Assembly: GCA_963210315.1 (NCBI GenBank)
Contig: OY723269.1
Span: 1,798,001 to 1,862,000 of the forward strand
DNA from: Rhynchopus euleeides
Lineage: Eukaryota > Euglenozoa > Diplonemea > Diplonemida > Diplonemidae
Direction of reading: 5' to 3'
Length of the DNA stretch: 64,000 bases
Part shown: positions 20,376 to 30,683 of the stretch, piece by piece
Layout: each line of letters begins with the position of its first letter
Numbering within the stretch: the first letter of the stretch is position 1
Program-made: the position numbers and the translations under genes
The notes under the pieces: generated by a model
Databases searched by the model: none
Seen by the model: only the letters and a program-made list of their open reading frames with translations
What the model was told of the DNA's origin: nothing

Positions 20376-21229
20376 TCACCATTCAGCAGCAACCGCTCTT
20401 AGCTTGTATTTTGTTTGTTGCTGCGTTGACGCTTCTACACACACTGTGCTGTTCACCTTCTTCTTGATGATTTGGCGCTCCGTGGGGCTCACTGGCACTT
20501 CGACCTTCCCGGGGGCGCCCTCGCGTGGCTGGTGGTGCTGTGGGTACTGCTTGGTGGTACATGCCCTCTTCCCGGTGCAGCTCGTTCGCTGTCTGATCCC
20601 CCCGGACTGCCTTGTCTCAGTCAGTGATTCCCTTTCCCCTTTCCCTGCCCTTCCGGCCTTGCTGCCCTTTACCCCCATCCCCTGTCGGACACCCATGCCT
20701 TCCACTGCGAGTGTGCTGTACCTCTGGGGGATGTACCCCTTCCTCGTGTGTTGTCCCATGTGGGGGCGCGACGCCTCGCCGATGAGCCTGTGGTGCACCA
20801 GGATGTCGTACTTCTGGGGGTGCATGAGATTTGCCTTTGCCACGTAGTTCTTCGCCGCAGGCCCCTCGTCCAGCAGCAGTGTGGCGTTCATCTCCACCAC
20901 GATCTTGTGCAGCGGGGTGATGAAGTTCTCGATGTCCCTGTCCTCATGAGGTCGAAGTTCTCGTAGAGTCGCTCGATCTGCGTCCCCAGGGCGAATTCCA
21001 AAGCGGGTGCGTCGCCCCCTTCGCGCAGCGAAGGGGGACTCGGTATTCGGCTGCGGAGGCACGTGCGGACAGTCGTCTTACCGCAGGTGTGGCATGCGAA
21101 GGCGGTGGGGCCCCCGTGTGTCGTGTCACAAGAGGGGAACACGCACGCCGCCTGCTGGTCCGCTGGCTCCAGGTCGTCGTATCCTGGCACGCGCAGCTGG
21201 TCCCAGTCTACGGCATCGCTGAACGCCAT
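20376..21229 (-). pseudogene. Frame-broken element ORF with a Cys/His zinc-binding pattern
   Basis: On the minus strand the ATG at 21229 opens a frame encoding about 97 sensible residues. These include a Cys/His cluster (ACVFPSC ... FACHTCGKT) like a zinc ribbon. Near 20940-20950 the protein-like reading moves by one base: one frame ends ENFDLM and the other carries DIENFITPLHKIVVEMNA. The second frame runs to 20376, with its last ~110 residues low-complexity and basic. A single-base break, a sequencing error or programmed frameshifting could explain this. I recognise no family. It is the only convincing minus-strand coding region in the window. Confidence 0.55.
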
Positions 21230-21261
21230 GATGTGGTGGCGCCTTCCGCGGGCCTGCTTGC

Positions 21262-21470
21262 TCCTGCTGGCGCGAAGTAAGTGATGCTCTGCTGCGCGGC
21301 TCGTCCCGTAAGTGATGCTCTGCTGGGCCCCTTCGCTAGCTCCTGCTTGCTCCGCTGGCGCGAAATAAGTGATGCTCTACTGGGTATCTGCTCCCGCTAG
21401 CTCCTGCTTGCCCCCGCTGGCGCGAAATAAGTGATGCTCTGCTGTGCGCTTCTCTGCTCTGCTGCGCGGC
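21262..21470 (-). repeat. Iterated ~60-bp repeats upstream of the minus-strand ORF
   Basis: The motif AAGTGATGCTCT(G/A)CTG occurs four times (near 21279, 21309, 21367 and 21430), mostly preceded by CGCTGGCGCGAA and, in two units, CGCTAGCTCCTGCTTGC. The block lies immediately upstream of the minus-strand start at 21229, so an iterated promoter or 5' leader is likely. Confidence 0.6.
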
Positions 21471-21728
21471 TCGGTCCCGGCGTGCCGCGTATATGATGAT
21501 CTGCTGGGCTCGTCATGATATACGCACTCGCGCAGATATGCGGGTTATCTCTGTGTTATCCCCCCCTCGGCCCTTTTGTTGTCCCTTTGACCCCCTGTAC
21601 CCCGAGTATCCCGCTTTCCCTCACCCCTGTTTTGACCCCCCCCCCCCCGTGATAATCACACCCTGAGCCTGATGAAGGGTTGGGATGCTTGCTGTGGTGG
21701 TGGACTTTCTGCTCACACGAGTGTGCGG

Positions 21729-22662
21729 AAAGGAAAAAAAAGATGTGCCAGATCAAAGCGCGGAGACACTTTGCAGGGCTGCCTTTCCCTGACTCCCCCC
21801 CGCCCCACACACCCGCTGCCAACACAGGTGACAAGCATAACAAATGGGAAGCGCGAAACCTTTTCGACAGAAAAGGACAACGTCAGCTGGAAAAAGCTCT
21901 GATACGTCTGCCGGGCAGACGGGCAGGCAGGCGCAGGGGTATGGGTATGGGTGGGCATCCCATGCACCAAAGCCCCTCTCCCCCTGCCCCCCCCCCCTCC
22001 CCAAAGCGCCTTTGCTGCAATGGGCGCAGCCTGGTCGGAAGTTTGAATTCGGCACCTGTCCTGTTCTGCAAGGTCCAGGAAGGGCTGGGTGTGCGGGGGG
22101 GGGGTGTGGATGTGCCGAACAACCGGAAACGATGATATCAAGCTGATGCTTGCGGGTGGTGGGGGGTGGGGGGGGGGGTGAGGGGGGTGGATTAGAATGA
22201 TGCGGCTGTCGGCGTGGCATCCCCCCCGTTGTCGTGCGGTGCGCATTTAGAAGTTGGTGGCTACCTCTCCTGTTTTGCCCCTTCCCCGCCCCCCCCCCCC
22301 CCCCCCACACCACTCCACCCCCCACCCCAGCTTGATTTTGAAGGGCATCTTTTGCCCGCAGTGTCAGCATTCTGACCCGACACAGGGCGCTGAGTCGTTG
22401 CGGGGGAAAATTTACCATATTCTTGACTTCACAGCTGACCCAGCGTGCAACACAGTATTTCGTAGGGCTCCGCGCTTTTTTGCACGGGACATTCGCGGTC
22501 ACAACCCCCAGCTGGGTAGGGTCATCCGCTACCCAAGAGAACCCCCCCGCCCCCCCCGGCTTCTGCTGACAGTTGTTGTGTTGACTGCTCCAACCCCACC
22601 CCCCAACCCACTTCAGGCGAGAATCCATCCCCCCCCACCCCCCAACACCCTCCCCCTCCCCC
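21729..22662. other. Intergenic, C- and G-rich simple sequence
   Basis: C runs (22287-22305 region) and G runs (22094-22105 and 22161-22180 regions) alternate. No protein-like frame is visible. The end is the pyrimidine-rich leader of the next gene, with an acceptor-like CACTTCAG at 22616. Confidence 0.5.
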
Positions 22663-23439
22663 ATGTCTCGCGAAGGCTCGTGGAGCCGATATGCCGCTGT
22701 CGGCGTGCTGTGCCTGCTGCTCGGGACCGCGATGTTCTTCTTGGAGAGGATCTCGTCCGCCGCAGCACCCGCCGCCGCACCGCCACCCGACACCCAGCCG
22801 CTGCCCCCACAGCCGCCCGCCTCTGGGGGCAACACGACGGGGCCTCCGGCGCCGCCAGCCCCCACCCCTGCCAGCGCGACGAGCGGCGCTGCCGAGATCA
22901 TCGTCTACTGCGTCGCCGCCTTCCTGGTGCTCTGCGGTGCCGCAGCGCTGTGCCTGGCAGGGTGCATGCTGCATCGCGAGGCACCCATCGTGATCGTGCC
23001 CGAGGCTGGGCTTGGGCTGCCCGAGGCCTACGCCGAGAGGCTGAAGGAGCCCGAGGAGCAGGGGGTGCACGAGCAGGAGTTGGGGCCTATCAGCGTCGGC
23101 AGCCTTGCGGCGATGGGCGTGCTCTCCGACTCCGACTACCTGCCTGCGGCGGTGAGCGGCGGCACAGCCACGCCGCGGCTGGCCCACCCCCCAGCCGTGC
23201 CCACACCCTCATGCACCGTCTCGATCTGCGACCCGGCAGACGTCGCGACCGACGCGGATGACTTTGCCTCGCGGACCGCGACGCCTTCGTCCCTATCTGC
23301 ATCCATCTCTGCCCTGCCCGCCGGTCTGCCTCGGCCGCCCAGGCGGCACTCCCGTGTGGGGGGGCGCAACAGGCCCAGGAGGCACAGTGCAGTGTCGCAT
23401 CACACCTCCGAGGCGACGCAGGGCCTGATATTTGCGTGA
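22663..23439 (+). CDS. Two-span membrane protein, 258 aa, unknown
   Basis: The ATG at 22663 follows an acceptor-like CCACTTCAG by 46 nt of C-rich leader. Residues about 10-28 (YAAVGVLCLLLGTAMFFLE) form a first membrane span or signal anchor. A Pro/Ala-rich linker follows (residues about 34-68). Residues about 76-100 (IIVYCVAAFLVLCGAAALCL) form a second span. The C-terminal ~155 residues are hydrophilic and Ser/Thr/Pro-rich with a basic stretch (RRHSRVGGRNRPRR), probably cytoplasmic and possibly phosphorylated. No known family was recognised. The frame ends 820 nt before the secreted-protein gene on the same strand. Confidence 0.72.
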   Translation: MSREGSWSRYAAVGVLCLLLGTAMFFLERISSAAAPAAAPPPDTQPLPPQPPASGGNTTGPPAPPAPTPASATSGAAEIIVYCVAAFLVLCGAAALCLAGCMLHREAPIVIVPEAGLGLPEAYAERLKEPEEQGVHEQELGPISVGSLAAMGVLSDSDYLPAAVSGGTATPRLAHPPAVPTPSCTVSICDPADVATDADDFASRTATPSSLSASISALPAGLPRPPRRHSRVGGRNRPRRHSAVSHHTSEATQGLIFA

Positions 23440-24259
23440 GTAGCATAGGCAGAAGAAAGGGGGTGGGGTGGGTGGAACATAGAGGTTGTCAAAAAAAATT
23501 GAAGAGCGGAAATTGAAAACCGCCGCAAGGAGATGTGTGTGTGTGTTGTGTGAGGTAGATCCCCCGCCGTAGAGACGGTACCCCCACCACCCCCACCACC
23601 CCCGCCCCGCTACATGAGGGACGGATGCCCTCGGCGGTCACGCAGGGCGTAGGGTCTGTGTATCGTGTCAGTAGATCGTGTTTAGAATTGAAGTGACACC
23701 CCCGCCCCCACACCAATCCACCCCCACCCCCAACTGAGGGGGGCTCTTTCGAACACTCAACAGTGTCACTGAGTGTGCTGCTGGCGTGCTACTCATCTGG
23801 GAAGGTCCAGCCTCTCTCTGAATCTATCGATCTCCCACTGCCTGCCCTCGGGGGGTCTCTGGTAGGTCCTGGTGCCGAGATGGTGTCTTTTCGGGTGCAG
23901 CTCACCTGCTGTTGTTTTCAATTTGGAGGGTTTCCTGAAGAAGAACAACGAAAGTATGCTGGCCAACAGAATTTCGAATATCCGGAAGACACCCGTATTC
24001 GGAAGAGCAGAGAGGTCGCCTCCCGCTGTTGTTATAGATTTCAGATGCAGAAGGCCGCAGAGAGAGCCTGCAGTGATGCCCCACTCTCCCCATCCCCTCC
24101 CAACGCCCCGAACCAACCCAACACGAGCTTTTGTGTGGCCAATTGGCTATCTGGGTGTCGGTCTCCCACGCCAGCACGTGCACCACACAACCACCACCAC
24201 TGCTGCAGGTGTCTGTCATCCCGAGGCACACGCAGCTCAGAGTGCCCAGCAAGAGCAGC
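23440..24259. other. Intergenic spacer between membrane and secreted protein genes
   Basis: It contains GT/TG runs near 23535 and C-rich blocks near 23580-23600 and 23700-23730. No gene was recognised. The last part is pyrimidine/CA-rich and leads to the acceptor-like CTGCTGCAG at 24208. Confidence 0.5.
24195..24208 (+). promoter_or_regulatory. Splice-acceptor-like site before the 24260 gene
   Basis: CCACCACTGCTGCAG ends at 24208, 51 nt before the ATG. It supports starting the protein at the signal peptide rather than further upstream in the same open frame. Confidence 0.5.
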
Positions 24260-27200
24260 ATGCGTGCCATTGCAGCGGTGGCGCTGTGTGCGATGGTGGG
24301 GGCTGCCCACACAGCCTCGGTGGGCTGCTCTTGGGATGGTGGGCTGCTGCTATGCCTGGAGGCGGACGGCGGTGTTGAGGGGCACATCGCGTCGTGCCTC
24401 GACGACGGGACCTTCCCTGGGACTGCGGTGGCAGGGCAGGTTGCTGTGCGTGGGATGTTCGGTGTGGAGGAGGTGGAGTTCCTCCAGGCCCTCGGGTACG
24501 CAGGGGCTGCGGCGAATGTGACGTGCGCGGATCGGACCGCGACGGTGCAGCTGGAGGCGGCGGCGCTTGTGAAGTCGATCCCGCTCTCAGTCGGGGGGCT
24601 CACGCGGGTGACGCTGCAGGTCACACGGCTGCCCAACGCATCTGTGGCGCTCGCCTGGTCGGGGACGCTGCTCGCAGCAGAGTTTGCACGCTTCGACAAG
24701 ATCAACCTCGGGTTGGCGGTGACGAAGGCCGGTTTCGACGCCCCTGTGTCGACGACAGTTGCGGCGGATGTGCGCAGGGTGAGCGCGCACCTCGACCTCC
24801 CGGGCACCGTGGTGCTGGCGGCGCGCGGCTTCCTGTTCGGCGGCGGGGCCTTCAACCTCAGCAACGGTACGTGCGAGCTGGCTGCGGTGTCGGGTCCCGC
24901 GTCGCTGGACGTGCGTGTGTCGGACATCCTCGGGAGCTTCGCCGGGGCGAGGGCGACGTTCGATGTGTGCGCGATGCTGCAGCCGCAGCACCTGCCTGCA
25001 GGCACGCCCTTCTTCACCCTGCACGCCGAGGCGTCCACCCCCGTGTGGCTGCGCTCGCTGGCCCTCGCGTCCGCAAACATCACAGTTGCTGTGGCACGTG
25101 ACGGGCAGGACACGGACGACGTCGAGTGGAGCGGCGAGCTGTCGGCACACGCCTCGCTGTTCGGGCAGGACCGGTCTGTGGCGCATGCGCGCGTGTCTCA
25201 GTCGCAGGGTGTGGAGGCGCTGTACGTGTATGTGGATGTGCGCGAGCCCGGTGTGTCTGTCGAGGGGACGGTTGCCTACACGTCGCAGGAATGCGGGCCG
25301 TGGAACGCGGGGGACGTGGCGGTGCGCGTGCGCGGCTTCGACAGCCACACCTTCACGGGGCAGCTCATGCAGCGGGAGTCTGTGCACGCGGGTGCAGCGT
25401 GCGGGTGGAATGCAAGCCTTGGCGGTGCGTCGCGCCTGATCGAGTTCGCAGGGCTGGTGCTTGCGGACTACAGCCTGTCGCTGGGACAGACGCAGGGCGG
25501 TGGCGGTGTGTCCAGCTGGTCAGGCTCTGTCGACGGGCAGGTGGAGGTGCGGTCGCTGGGGCTGCCGGACGGGGACCTGCAGGCGCATGTGGCGTTCGAC
25601 GCGGCGGCGGGTGCGGGCGACTTCAGCGTGGACGGGACGCTGCGTGCCGGGCTGGTCGCAGGGACTGTGGCACTGCAGGGGCAGGCTGGCACGCAGGGCC
25701 TGGAGCTGGCAGGGGCGGGGCAGGTGCGTGTCGGGGTGCTGGGGCTTGTGGGCGGGCTGTTCGATGTGGATGTGGCGTACGTGCAGCAGGGCCCTGCCGT
25801 GTGGCGCATCAGCAGCAGCACGTCGGCCTCCTCTGTGCTGCCGCTGGTGCACGTGCACGGGATGCAGCTGGGCGATGCGCAGGTGGACCTCGTGGGGCTG
25901 CAGCAGCAGGGCAGCCTCGTGTGGGCTGGGGCTGTTAGCGGGCGTGCGGAGTTTGCGCGTGTCGGGCTGGAGGTGTCTGCTGCTGTGGAGGGTGGCGCGC
26001 TGTCGGCACTTGCGGGCAGGGGGCACATCTCGCGCGGCGGGGTGACGTACTCCGGCGGGATCGAGGTCAGCACGAACGCAACCGACGGCTGTGTGACGGT
26101 GGTCGGGACGGGGCAGGCGGCGCTGAAGTACATCCCGAGTGTGGCGCTGAACGCGACGCTCACGGTGGCGCAGTGCGGCAACGGCAGTGATCCGGAGTAC
26201 ACGCTGGCTGCGACGTGGGACGGTGTGCTGCTGCATCAGTCCCTGCAGCTGGACAACGGGGAGATGGTGCTCTCCGGCAGCCTTGCCAACGTTGCGGTTG
26301 ACCTGACGCAGCGCGACGCGCTTGCCGCAGCTGACGCCAGCCTCGCTGTGAATGTCAGCACGGACGTGGACCTCGACTGGACGGGTGTTGTGCACGCAGA
26401 CGTCAACCTGTTCGGGGGCTCTGCTCTGGCTGAGGTTGCGGTGGTGCAGGGGCGTCTGGGGCGTGTGGACGTGGCGACGCGGTTTGTTGCCGGCAACGGG
26501 CTGCTGTCGTCGCGCCTGGCCTTCACATACACAGACAGCTGCAGCGATGCGGCGGGGGCAGGCGATGTCACGCTGCGGCTGGCGGGTGCGGCGGCACTGA
26601 GCTTCAACGCGTCTGTCTTCTACAACAAGTGCAGCGGTGTGGTGCGGCTGGAGGGCGCGCACGCCGGCAGCTGGCAGGGGCCCGGTGCCTTCTTCGGGTC
26701 GGAGCTGCAGATCGCGATCCGCAGTGCGGCGCACGGTGGGGCCGCGAAGCTCGGGCCGCGTGTGTGGGCTGGGGAGGTCACCGCCGGGGTGGCACTCCCG
26801 GGGGCCGGAGCTGGCGCACGCCTGTCCTTCAACACCAGCACCGACGCGCTGGATGCGGGGCTGCACTTCAGCAGCAGGCACCTGTCTGTGGTGGCCACAG
26901 TGGACGGGTGCGGGGGCACGGGGCTCGTGGTGTTGAAGGGCCTGCCGCACAACATCCCTGCCGTGGAGGCTGGGGTGACGCTGTCGCTGCCTGGGTGCGG
27001 GGGTAGCCCGGGTGTGAACGCCAGCATCGACGCCAGTGGGGACGGGAACTGGGTGGCCACAGGGCCGCTCGACGTGGACCTGCGCATCCCCTACTTCGGG
27101 AGGACGGTGGTGCTGCGCTCCCCCACGGTCACGGTGCGGTCGCAGAACGGGACGAAGTCTGTCGCCATCACAGGGGCCTTCCTCACAGAGTACGGGCTGG

Positions 27201-29683
27201 TGCTGTCTGTGGCGCTGCCGGAGGAGGACGGGGAGCTGCCGACGGTGCTCCTCGGAGGTGGTGTGGCGGGTGTGGGGGCGGCGACCGCAGCCGTGTCGCC
27301 CGCAGGGTTCATGGCGGCGTGGCAGGGCGACAGCGCATTCACCAACACCGCGCTGGGCGTGCTGCTGCCTGTGCTGTTCGACGACCTGGCGTGGCTGCAG
27401 CTGGAGAGCGCGTCTGTCGACGTGTCATTCGACGGGACGGTGTCGCTGCGTGGCGCGGGGCGGCTGTACGGGCTGGACGCCAGCGTCGCGCTGTCTGTGT
27501 CGCACACCGCTGAGGTGTCTGCTAACGGCACACACGCTGCCGGCTTCGGGCTGGCGGTGCAGGTGGCGACGCCTGCCGGGACAGACGAGTTTCTGGCCGA
27601 GCGCTTCCCTGCAGGCACCCTGCGCGACCTGCTGCTGCACGTCGCCCCTGCGTCTGCCGAGCTGACCATCGCAGGGCCCGGCGGGTTCGAGCTGGACGGG
27701 GCGCGCCTGCAGGGCGGGCTGGCGGTGGCCGCTTTTGTGGGGGCCAACAGCAGGCTGCTGCAGTCTGCCAAGGTGCTTGCCCCTGCGGTGCTGGCGGAGC
27801 AGATTGAGGAAGCCGAGGCGGCAGGGGACGCGGGCCGCATCGCCAACGTGACGGGGCGTGGGCTGAAGCTGGTGGCGGCAGTGCGCTCCGCCACCGACAT
27901 CGGCCTCTACGCGGTGCTGGCAGGCGAGCTGCGGCTGCCCGGCGGCGCTGCGGTGGTGCTGCGCGAGCTGGCCCTGGCCTTCGAGCTGCGGGCGGGGCTG
28001 GCGGTGCCTGCTGTCGGTGTGCGCGCTGCGGTCGAGGTGACGCTGCACGGGGACACGCTGGTGCAGGCGAGCGGGTTCGTGGGGCTGTCGGAGGCAGGGC
28101 TGGAGGTGGAGCTGCCTGCGGTGTCAGTGTCTGTGGCGGGGCGGCGCAGCCCGGGCCTGCTGTGGGCGGACCCTCTGGGTGTGCGGGGCGTGCAGGCCGT
28201 GCTGCCCCTGCAGGTGCGGCTTGCTGTGGACCGTGCCCTGGCGGTGCGTGCCTTTGCCCTGGTCGGGGACTTCCAGCTGGGCGGGGCGACGGGGTCGCTG
28301 CAGATCGGTGTGGACGTGGGGGACTTTGGGAAGGCGGCCATGCGTGCGGAGCTGGACAGCGTGGACCTCAGGACCGTGGTGTCGGAGATTGCGTGCCCCA
28401 CACAGCCTGCCGGGGCCTGCCTCGGGCGCATCGGCAGGGCCGCCGCGGACATCAGGCTGCAGCGCTTCGTCGGGTGGCTCAACCCCAACCTGCACAACGC
28501 CACCTCTATCACCGCCGCATCGCTGCTGTCCAACAAGACGGTGACAGTGTCTGTGCCGGCAGGCATCAACCTCGAGGCGGAGGAGCTGTCGCTGTGGTCC
28601 GCCATCCGGGTGCACCAGGCACGCCTGCACGTGTCTGCGGCAGGCGGGCTGCAGGCTGTGCTGCGTGCCGCGCCTGCCAGCTGGGGCCCGCTGCACATCA
28701 CGGGTGCCGACGGGGCGTCGGGCCCGGAGGTGGCGCTGGCGCTGACCCCTGCGGAGCAGAGCCTCGTGGTCGACGGGCGTGCCACGGTCCTGGGGCAGAC
28801 CGTTGCGGTGGCCCTGTCGGTGGAGGACGGTGCAGTGACGGGGCAGTTCGAGTACAACGTGGGCGGGCTTGCCGCCAACGTGTCGCTGGCGGGCACCACA
28901 GACGCACAGGGCAGCATGGCGGGTGTGCTGCAGGGGCGCGTCGAGGTGCAGGTCCTGGACAACGCCGTCGACTCGCTGACGCAGGCAATCCTGAAGCTGG
29001 AGGACAAGGCTGCCGGCACCCTCGCAGCCGCACAGGCAGCCCTCGCCAAGGCCGTCACGGAGCTGGAGGAGGCGCAGGCACACCTTGAGAGCGTGCGCGC
29101 CTGGGCCACCGACAAGCTGGCCGCTGCGCAGCAGGGGCTCGACAAGGCACAGGCAGCAGCCGACATCAAGCGCGCCGACTGCGCAGCCCTGCAGCCCGAC
29201 TGCGACGCGAAGAAGTTCGGGGCCTGCCTCCGCGTCACTCTGTGCAAGAACGACGTGCGCAACCTCGAGACTGCCGTCAAGGCGGCACAGCTCCTGCTGG
29301 ACGGTGCCCAGTCCGCTGTCGATGCCGCTATCGACGTGGCTGTCAAGGCACTCGACACCGTGCAGGCAGGATTTGAGAAGGCACACGACGCCGTGGACGC
29401 TGCACAGGTGGACTCCGACGGCTTCCAGAGGCTGACGCAGCTTGTCGGCGGCGCCCTCACGGGCCTGGTCAACGTGCACTACGTGGCCTTCCGCGCGCCC
29501 CTGGGTGCAGCGCCAGGGGGTGCGATGTTCCGCATGGAGATGACCCTCGCAAACACCCTCGTGACGGCAGAGTTCGAGGGCGACCTGACGCTGCCTCAGA
29601 TCCACAGGGGCCTGCGTGCGGAGGTGCGCAAGCATGTCGGGATCCTGCTGGGTGTTGCCCACATCCTGGACCTGCTCATCTGA
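24260..29683 (+). CDS. Giant secreted beta-repeat protein with C-terminal coiled coil, 1807 aa
   Basis: This is a single exon. The start at 24260 gives a clean signal peptide (MRAIAAVALCAMVGAAHTAS). The frame is open further upstream, but that part is Thr/Pro/His low complexity. Residues about 25-1560 are a monotonous series of alternating hydrophobic/polar strands with many N-glycosylation sequons and recurring phrases such as W-S-G-x-L (AWSGTLLA, VEWSGELSA, SSWSGSVDG, VWAGAVSGRA). This suggests a large beta-sheet or lipid-transfer-like groove. Residues about 1570-1720 form an Ala-rich coiled coil interrupted by a Cys cluster (CAALQPDC ... GACLRVTLC). The last ~80 residues are hydrophobic again. 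It is probably extracellular or surface-coat. No named family was recognised. Confidence 0.85.
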   Translation: MRAIAAVALCAMVGAAHTASVGCSWDGGLLLCLEADGGVEGHIASCLDDGTFPGTAVAGQVAVRGMFGVEEVEFLQALGYAGAAANVTCADRTATVQLEAAALVKSIPLSVGGLTRVTLQVTRLPNASVALAWSGTLLAAEFARFDKINLGLAVTKAGFDAPVSTTVAADVRRVSAHLDLPGTVVLAARGFLFGGGAFNLSNGTCELAAVSGPASLDVRVSDILGSFAGARATFDVCAMLQPQHLPAGTPFFTLHAEASTPVWLRSLALASANITVAVARDGQDTDDVEWSGELSAHASLFGQDRSVAHARVSQSQGVEALYVYVDVREPGVSVEGTVAYTSQECGPWNAGDVAVRVRGFDSHTFTGQLMQRESVHAGAACGWNASLGGASRLIEFAGLVLADYSLSLGQTQGGGGVSSWSGSVDGQVEVRSLGLPDGDLQAHVAFDAAAGAGDFSVDGTLRAGLVAGTVALQGQAGTQGLELAGAGQVRVGVLGLVGGLFDVDVAYVQQGPAVWRISSSTSASSVLPLVHVHGMQLGDAQVDLVGLQQQGSLVWAGAVSGRAEFARVGLEVSAAVEGGALSALAGRGHISRGGVTYSGGIEVSTNATDGCVTVVGTGQAALKYIPSVALNATLTVAQCGNGSDPEYTLAATWDGVLLHQSLQLDNGEMVLSGSLANVAVDLTQRDALAAADASLAVNVSTDVDLDWTGVVHADVNLFGGSALAEVAVVQGRLGRVDVATRFVAGNGLLSSRLAFTYTDSCSDAAGAGDVTLRLAGAAALSFNASVFYNKCSGVVRLEGAHAGSWQGPGAFFGSELQIAIRSAAHGGAAKLGPRVWAGEVTAGVALPGAGAGARLSFNTSTDALDAGLHFSSRHLSVVATVDGCGGTGLVVLKGLPHNIPAVEAGVTLSLPGCGGSPGVNASIDASGDGNWVATGPLDVDLRIPYFGRTVVLRSPTVTVRSQNGTKSVAITGAFLTEYGLVLSVALPEEDGELPTVLLGGGVAGVGAATAAVSPAGFMAAWQGDSAFTNTALGVLLPVLFDDLAWLQLESASVDVSFDGTVSLRGAGRLYGLDASVALSVSHTAEVSANGTHAAGFGLAVQVATPAGTDEFLAERFPAGTLRDLLLHVAPASAELTIAGPGGFELDGARLQGGLAVAAFVGANSRLLQSAKVLAPAVLAEQIEEAEAAGDAGRIANVTGRGLKLVAAVRSATDIGLYAVLAGELRLPGGAAVVLRELALAFELRAGLAVPAVGVRAAVEVTLHGDTLVQASGFVGLSEAGLEVELPAVSVSVAGRRSPGLLWADPLGVRGVQAVLPLQVRLAVDRALAVRAFALVGDFQLGGATGSLQIGVDVGDFGKAAMRAELDSVDLRTVVSEIACPTQPAGACLGRIGRAAADIRLQRFVGWLNPNLHNATSITAASLLSNKTVTVSVPAGINLEAEELSLWSAIRVHQARLHVSAAGGLQAVLRAAPASWGPLHITGADGASGPEVALALTPAEQSLVVDGRATVLGQTVAVALSVEDGAVTGQFEYNVGGLAANVSLAGTTDAQGSMAGVLQGRVEVQVLDNAVDSLTQAILKLEDKAAGTLAAAQAALAKAVTELEEAQAHLESVRAWATDKLAAAQQGLDKAQAAADIKRADCAALQPDCDAKKFGACLRVTLCKNDVRNLETAVKAAQLLLDGAQSAVDAAIDVAVKALDTVQAGFEKAHDAVDAAQVDSDGFQRLTQLVGGALTGLVNVHYVAFRAPLGAAPGGAMFRMEMTLANTLVTAEFEGDLTLPQIHRGLRAEVRKHVGILLGVAHILDLLI

Positions 29684-30574
29684 GGGTCATCTCGTCACCC
29701 CCGTCACAAAGGGATTTGTGCCCTTCCTTGGTCCCTTCTGGTGTATGGTCGTATCGCATATTCCTTTTACTCTCTACAAGATCCGTGCGGCAGCGTTCGG
29801 TCCCCCCATGCATACAATGCACCCACAAAGGCACCGTTCGTAGAAACGAAGAAGAAGAATACCAATACCACCGACTGCCGTTGTTTCCAGTTTTCCCCCC
29901 ATTCTTTTGTGATTCACCCGGTTGCAATCGTTTGTTCATTTTGCAACCCCCCCCCCCCCACCCCCCTCCCCCACGCATCAACCCCCACCCACCTACCTAC
30001 CTGCCTACCTATGTCCCCACCTCCCACCACCTTTGTCCTCTCCAGAGACACATCACACGTTTAGCAGAGTGGTCTGTTTTCGACTGTGGGTGGGTGGCCA
30101 CCCAGGACCCTTGCATGCGGGCACTGCTCATCTATTCGTATCCACAGCCTCGCATTGCGTCGGGCAGGGTTTTTTAGCCGCGACCCAGGGTTGGCACAGT
30201 GTGGCTTCTCTGCGCTGCGTGTGGGTGTGCTGGAGGGTGAAGGGGGGGTTGGGGGGGCGAGGTGCTCTCTCTTTAACTTTGGTTTTCTTTCGTTCATTCC
30301 TTCCCCAACTCACGAGAGGCGAAGGGGGTGCGAAGTTGTGAGGTGGCGACGATTATTGTGCAACCGAACCTTTAGGGTTGGAGCTGCCCGTCAACAGTTT
30401 GCTGGACAGGGAGGTGTTTCCGCCATGAAGTGATTGGAGTACCACAATAATTATTCTTTCTTTCAGAACAGCTCGTTTCTGGTTTTGTTTGTGTGCGCTC
30501 AACAACAATCAGTCCGGAATTGTTCTCCCGCAGTTGCTGGGCAGGGTGTATACCGTATAGCGAAAAGGAGTACG

Positions 30575-30683
30575 GGGGGCCCTCGCTACGAGTCACTGTG
30601 AGTCACGAGTCGTCAGTTTTCAGCCAAACATGGCTGACTTCTCACTTTTTCTCACTCAGTCACACTTGGTAGCGAGGGCCCCC
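30575..30683. mobile_element. MITE, 109 bp, 15-bp perfect inverted ends, ACG duplication
   Basis: The left end GGGGGCCCTCGCTAC (30575-30589) is the exact inverse of 30669-30683. A 3-bp duplication, ACG, flanks both sides (30572-30574 and 30684-30686). The interior contains GTCAGTTTTCAGCCAA, shared with the GGGGGTCTT MITEs, so the two groups are probably sister subfamilies. Confidence 0.88.

Larger units (their letters stand above)
20372..21728 (-). mobile_element. 1.36-kb element with a minus-strand ORF
   Basis: Both ends recur, joined, at 621-804, which defines this as a mobile element. Read on the minus strand, its 5' end is TCCGCACACTCGTGTGAG (21728 downward) and its 3' end lies near 20372. 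Between them are a block of iterated upstream repeats (21262-21470) and one protein-coding region (20376-21229). No clear terminal inverted repeat or target duplication was recognised, so the class is open. Confidence 0.68.

Noticed and set aside
20888-21229. Viral late transcription factor reading of the zinc-motif ORF
   Set aside because: The Cys/His cluster alone recalled such proteins, but no further motif agreed and the locus behaves as a repeated element with a deletion derivative.
27907-29662. Minus-strand frames of more than 500 codons
   Set aside because: High GC at third positions of the + strand gene removes stops on the other strand; the composition is Arg/Ala/Pro-rich and unlike protein.
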